This document shows, in pieces, positions 63,745 through 64,000 of a DNA stretch of 64,000 nt. This stretch comes from Spirulina subsalsa FACHB-351. GTDB lineage: Bacteria; Cyanobacteriota; Cyanobacteriia; Cyanobacteriales; Spirulinaceae. The stretch spans positions 1-64,000 of the forward strand of contig NZ_JAIHOM010000001.1 of NCBI RefSeq assembly GCF_026130165.1, read 5' to 3'. The notes beneath the pieces are model-generated. The model did no database searches and had not been told where the DNA came from. It saw nothing but the letters and a program-made list of their open reading frames with translations. Position 1 is the first letter of the stretch, and the number at the start of each line of letters is the position of its first letter. Made by a program: the position numbers and the translations under genes.

Positions 63745-64000
63745 CTTGTTCTAACAGTTGCTGACCTCGAATAGAATGGGGGGATCGATTTAACACCTCC
63801 TCAATCACCGCTTTTGCTCTTGCCCATTGCTGTTCAAGGATTAACGCTTGGGCTAAATCTAAGGCCATCGTATTGTTATAAGGGATAGCATCATTGGGCA
63901 AGCGGGATACGGCCTCACGGAACGCCTCTCTGGCCTTAGATTCCTGCCCTACGTTCACTAAAGCCACTCCCAAACGGAAATAGACCCAACTTTGTTGGGG
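63728..64000 (-). CDS. TPR-repeat protein, C-terminal part only
   Basis: The frame is open to the right window edge and ends at 63728. The visible 90 residues hold two or more TPR units (WVYFRLGVALVNVGQESKAR, ALDLAQALILEQQWARAKAV). A TTG at 63973 could be mistaken for a start, but the upstream residues (SWVYFRLG) continue a TPR helix, so the gene is only partly in the window. Confidence 0.75.
   Translation of the reverse strand, partial: PQQSWVYFRLGVALVNVGQESKAREAFREAVSRLPNDAIPYNNTMALDLAQALILEQQWARAKAVIEEVLNRSPHSIRGQQLLEQVERQR

Overview
The window is cyanobacterial chromosome. HIP1 octamers (GCGATCGC) occur throughout, and the gene content is typical of the phylum: PerR/type II peroxiredoxin divergon, GuaB3-type enzyme, cyanobacterial group 2 sigma factor, DUF29 and DUF3181 proteins, luminal-type pentapeptide protein and PEP-CTERM protein. 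A small secreted protein with two RGSGR pentapeptides (PatX/PatS type) suggests a filamentous species. I do not name a genus.

Layout. 1-190: 3' tip and right end of an IS200/IS605-type tnpB element. 0.29-4.6 kb: map, mannose-1-P guanylyltransferase, an LCP ligase and a lumenal pentapeptide protein. 4.9-7.9 kb: large ABC exporter with a cNMP-type domain and a dead C39 domain. 7.9-10.2 kb: accessory patch, AT-rich and without HIP1 sites, holding a broken gene and a ParA-HEPN gene pair. 10.4-15.7 kb: ilvB, SGNH hydrolase, copper P-type ATPase. 16-22.6 kb: FHA protein, tmk, SulP-STAS-cNMP transporter, small cyanobacterial proteins, GAF/PAS protein. 22.8-30.7 kb: thioredoxin-fold protein, DUF2237 with a CRP-type site, aspC, uvrB, a four-repeat low-complexity protein, MFS transporter, DUF29. 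30.8-37.5 kb: TPR protein, trpS, PatX-like peptide, ArsR-Clp_N regulator, def, FHA-GAF adenylate cyclase. 37.6-43.2 kb: divergent L7/L12 paralogue, PerR/peroxiredoxin divergon, ppx, and an unlisted 44-codon gene behind an NtcA box that resembles glutamine synthetase inactivating factor. 43.6-53.7 kb: glutamate synthase, sigma factor, diguanylate cyclase, folE, nucleotidyltransferase. 53.9-56.6 kb: guaB3, C15 peptidase-like protein, PEP-CTERM protein. 57.1-63.0 kb: chaperone cluster grpE-dnaK-dnaJ-tusA-rsgA, interrupted between grpE and dnaK by a second tnpB remnant. 63.06-64.0 kb: three overlapping minus-strand genes.

How the genes work together. Nitrogen assimilation is represented by glutamate synthase next to the NtcA-linked small gene. 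Oxidative stress is represented by PerR with its peroxiredoxin. Proteostasis is covered by the DnaK system, map and def. Signalling genes are frequent: adenylate cyclase, diguanylate cyclase, FHA and GAF proteins, and two fused cNMP-type domains that seem to lack the cAMP-binding arginine.

Intergenic DNA carries a family of short repeats: (TGCTCCCC)n arrays, GGGAATAG runs, AT-rich inverted repeats and a GAGTTATTCAGCAAGCCCT core. Three solo or partial IS605-type right ends share a hairpin with a bulged base and a GTCAA end. The observations most worth following are the RGSGR protein, the NtcA-linked small gene, the ParA-HEPN pair, the orphan right ends and the L7/L12 paralogue.
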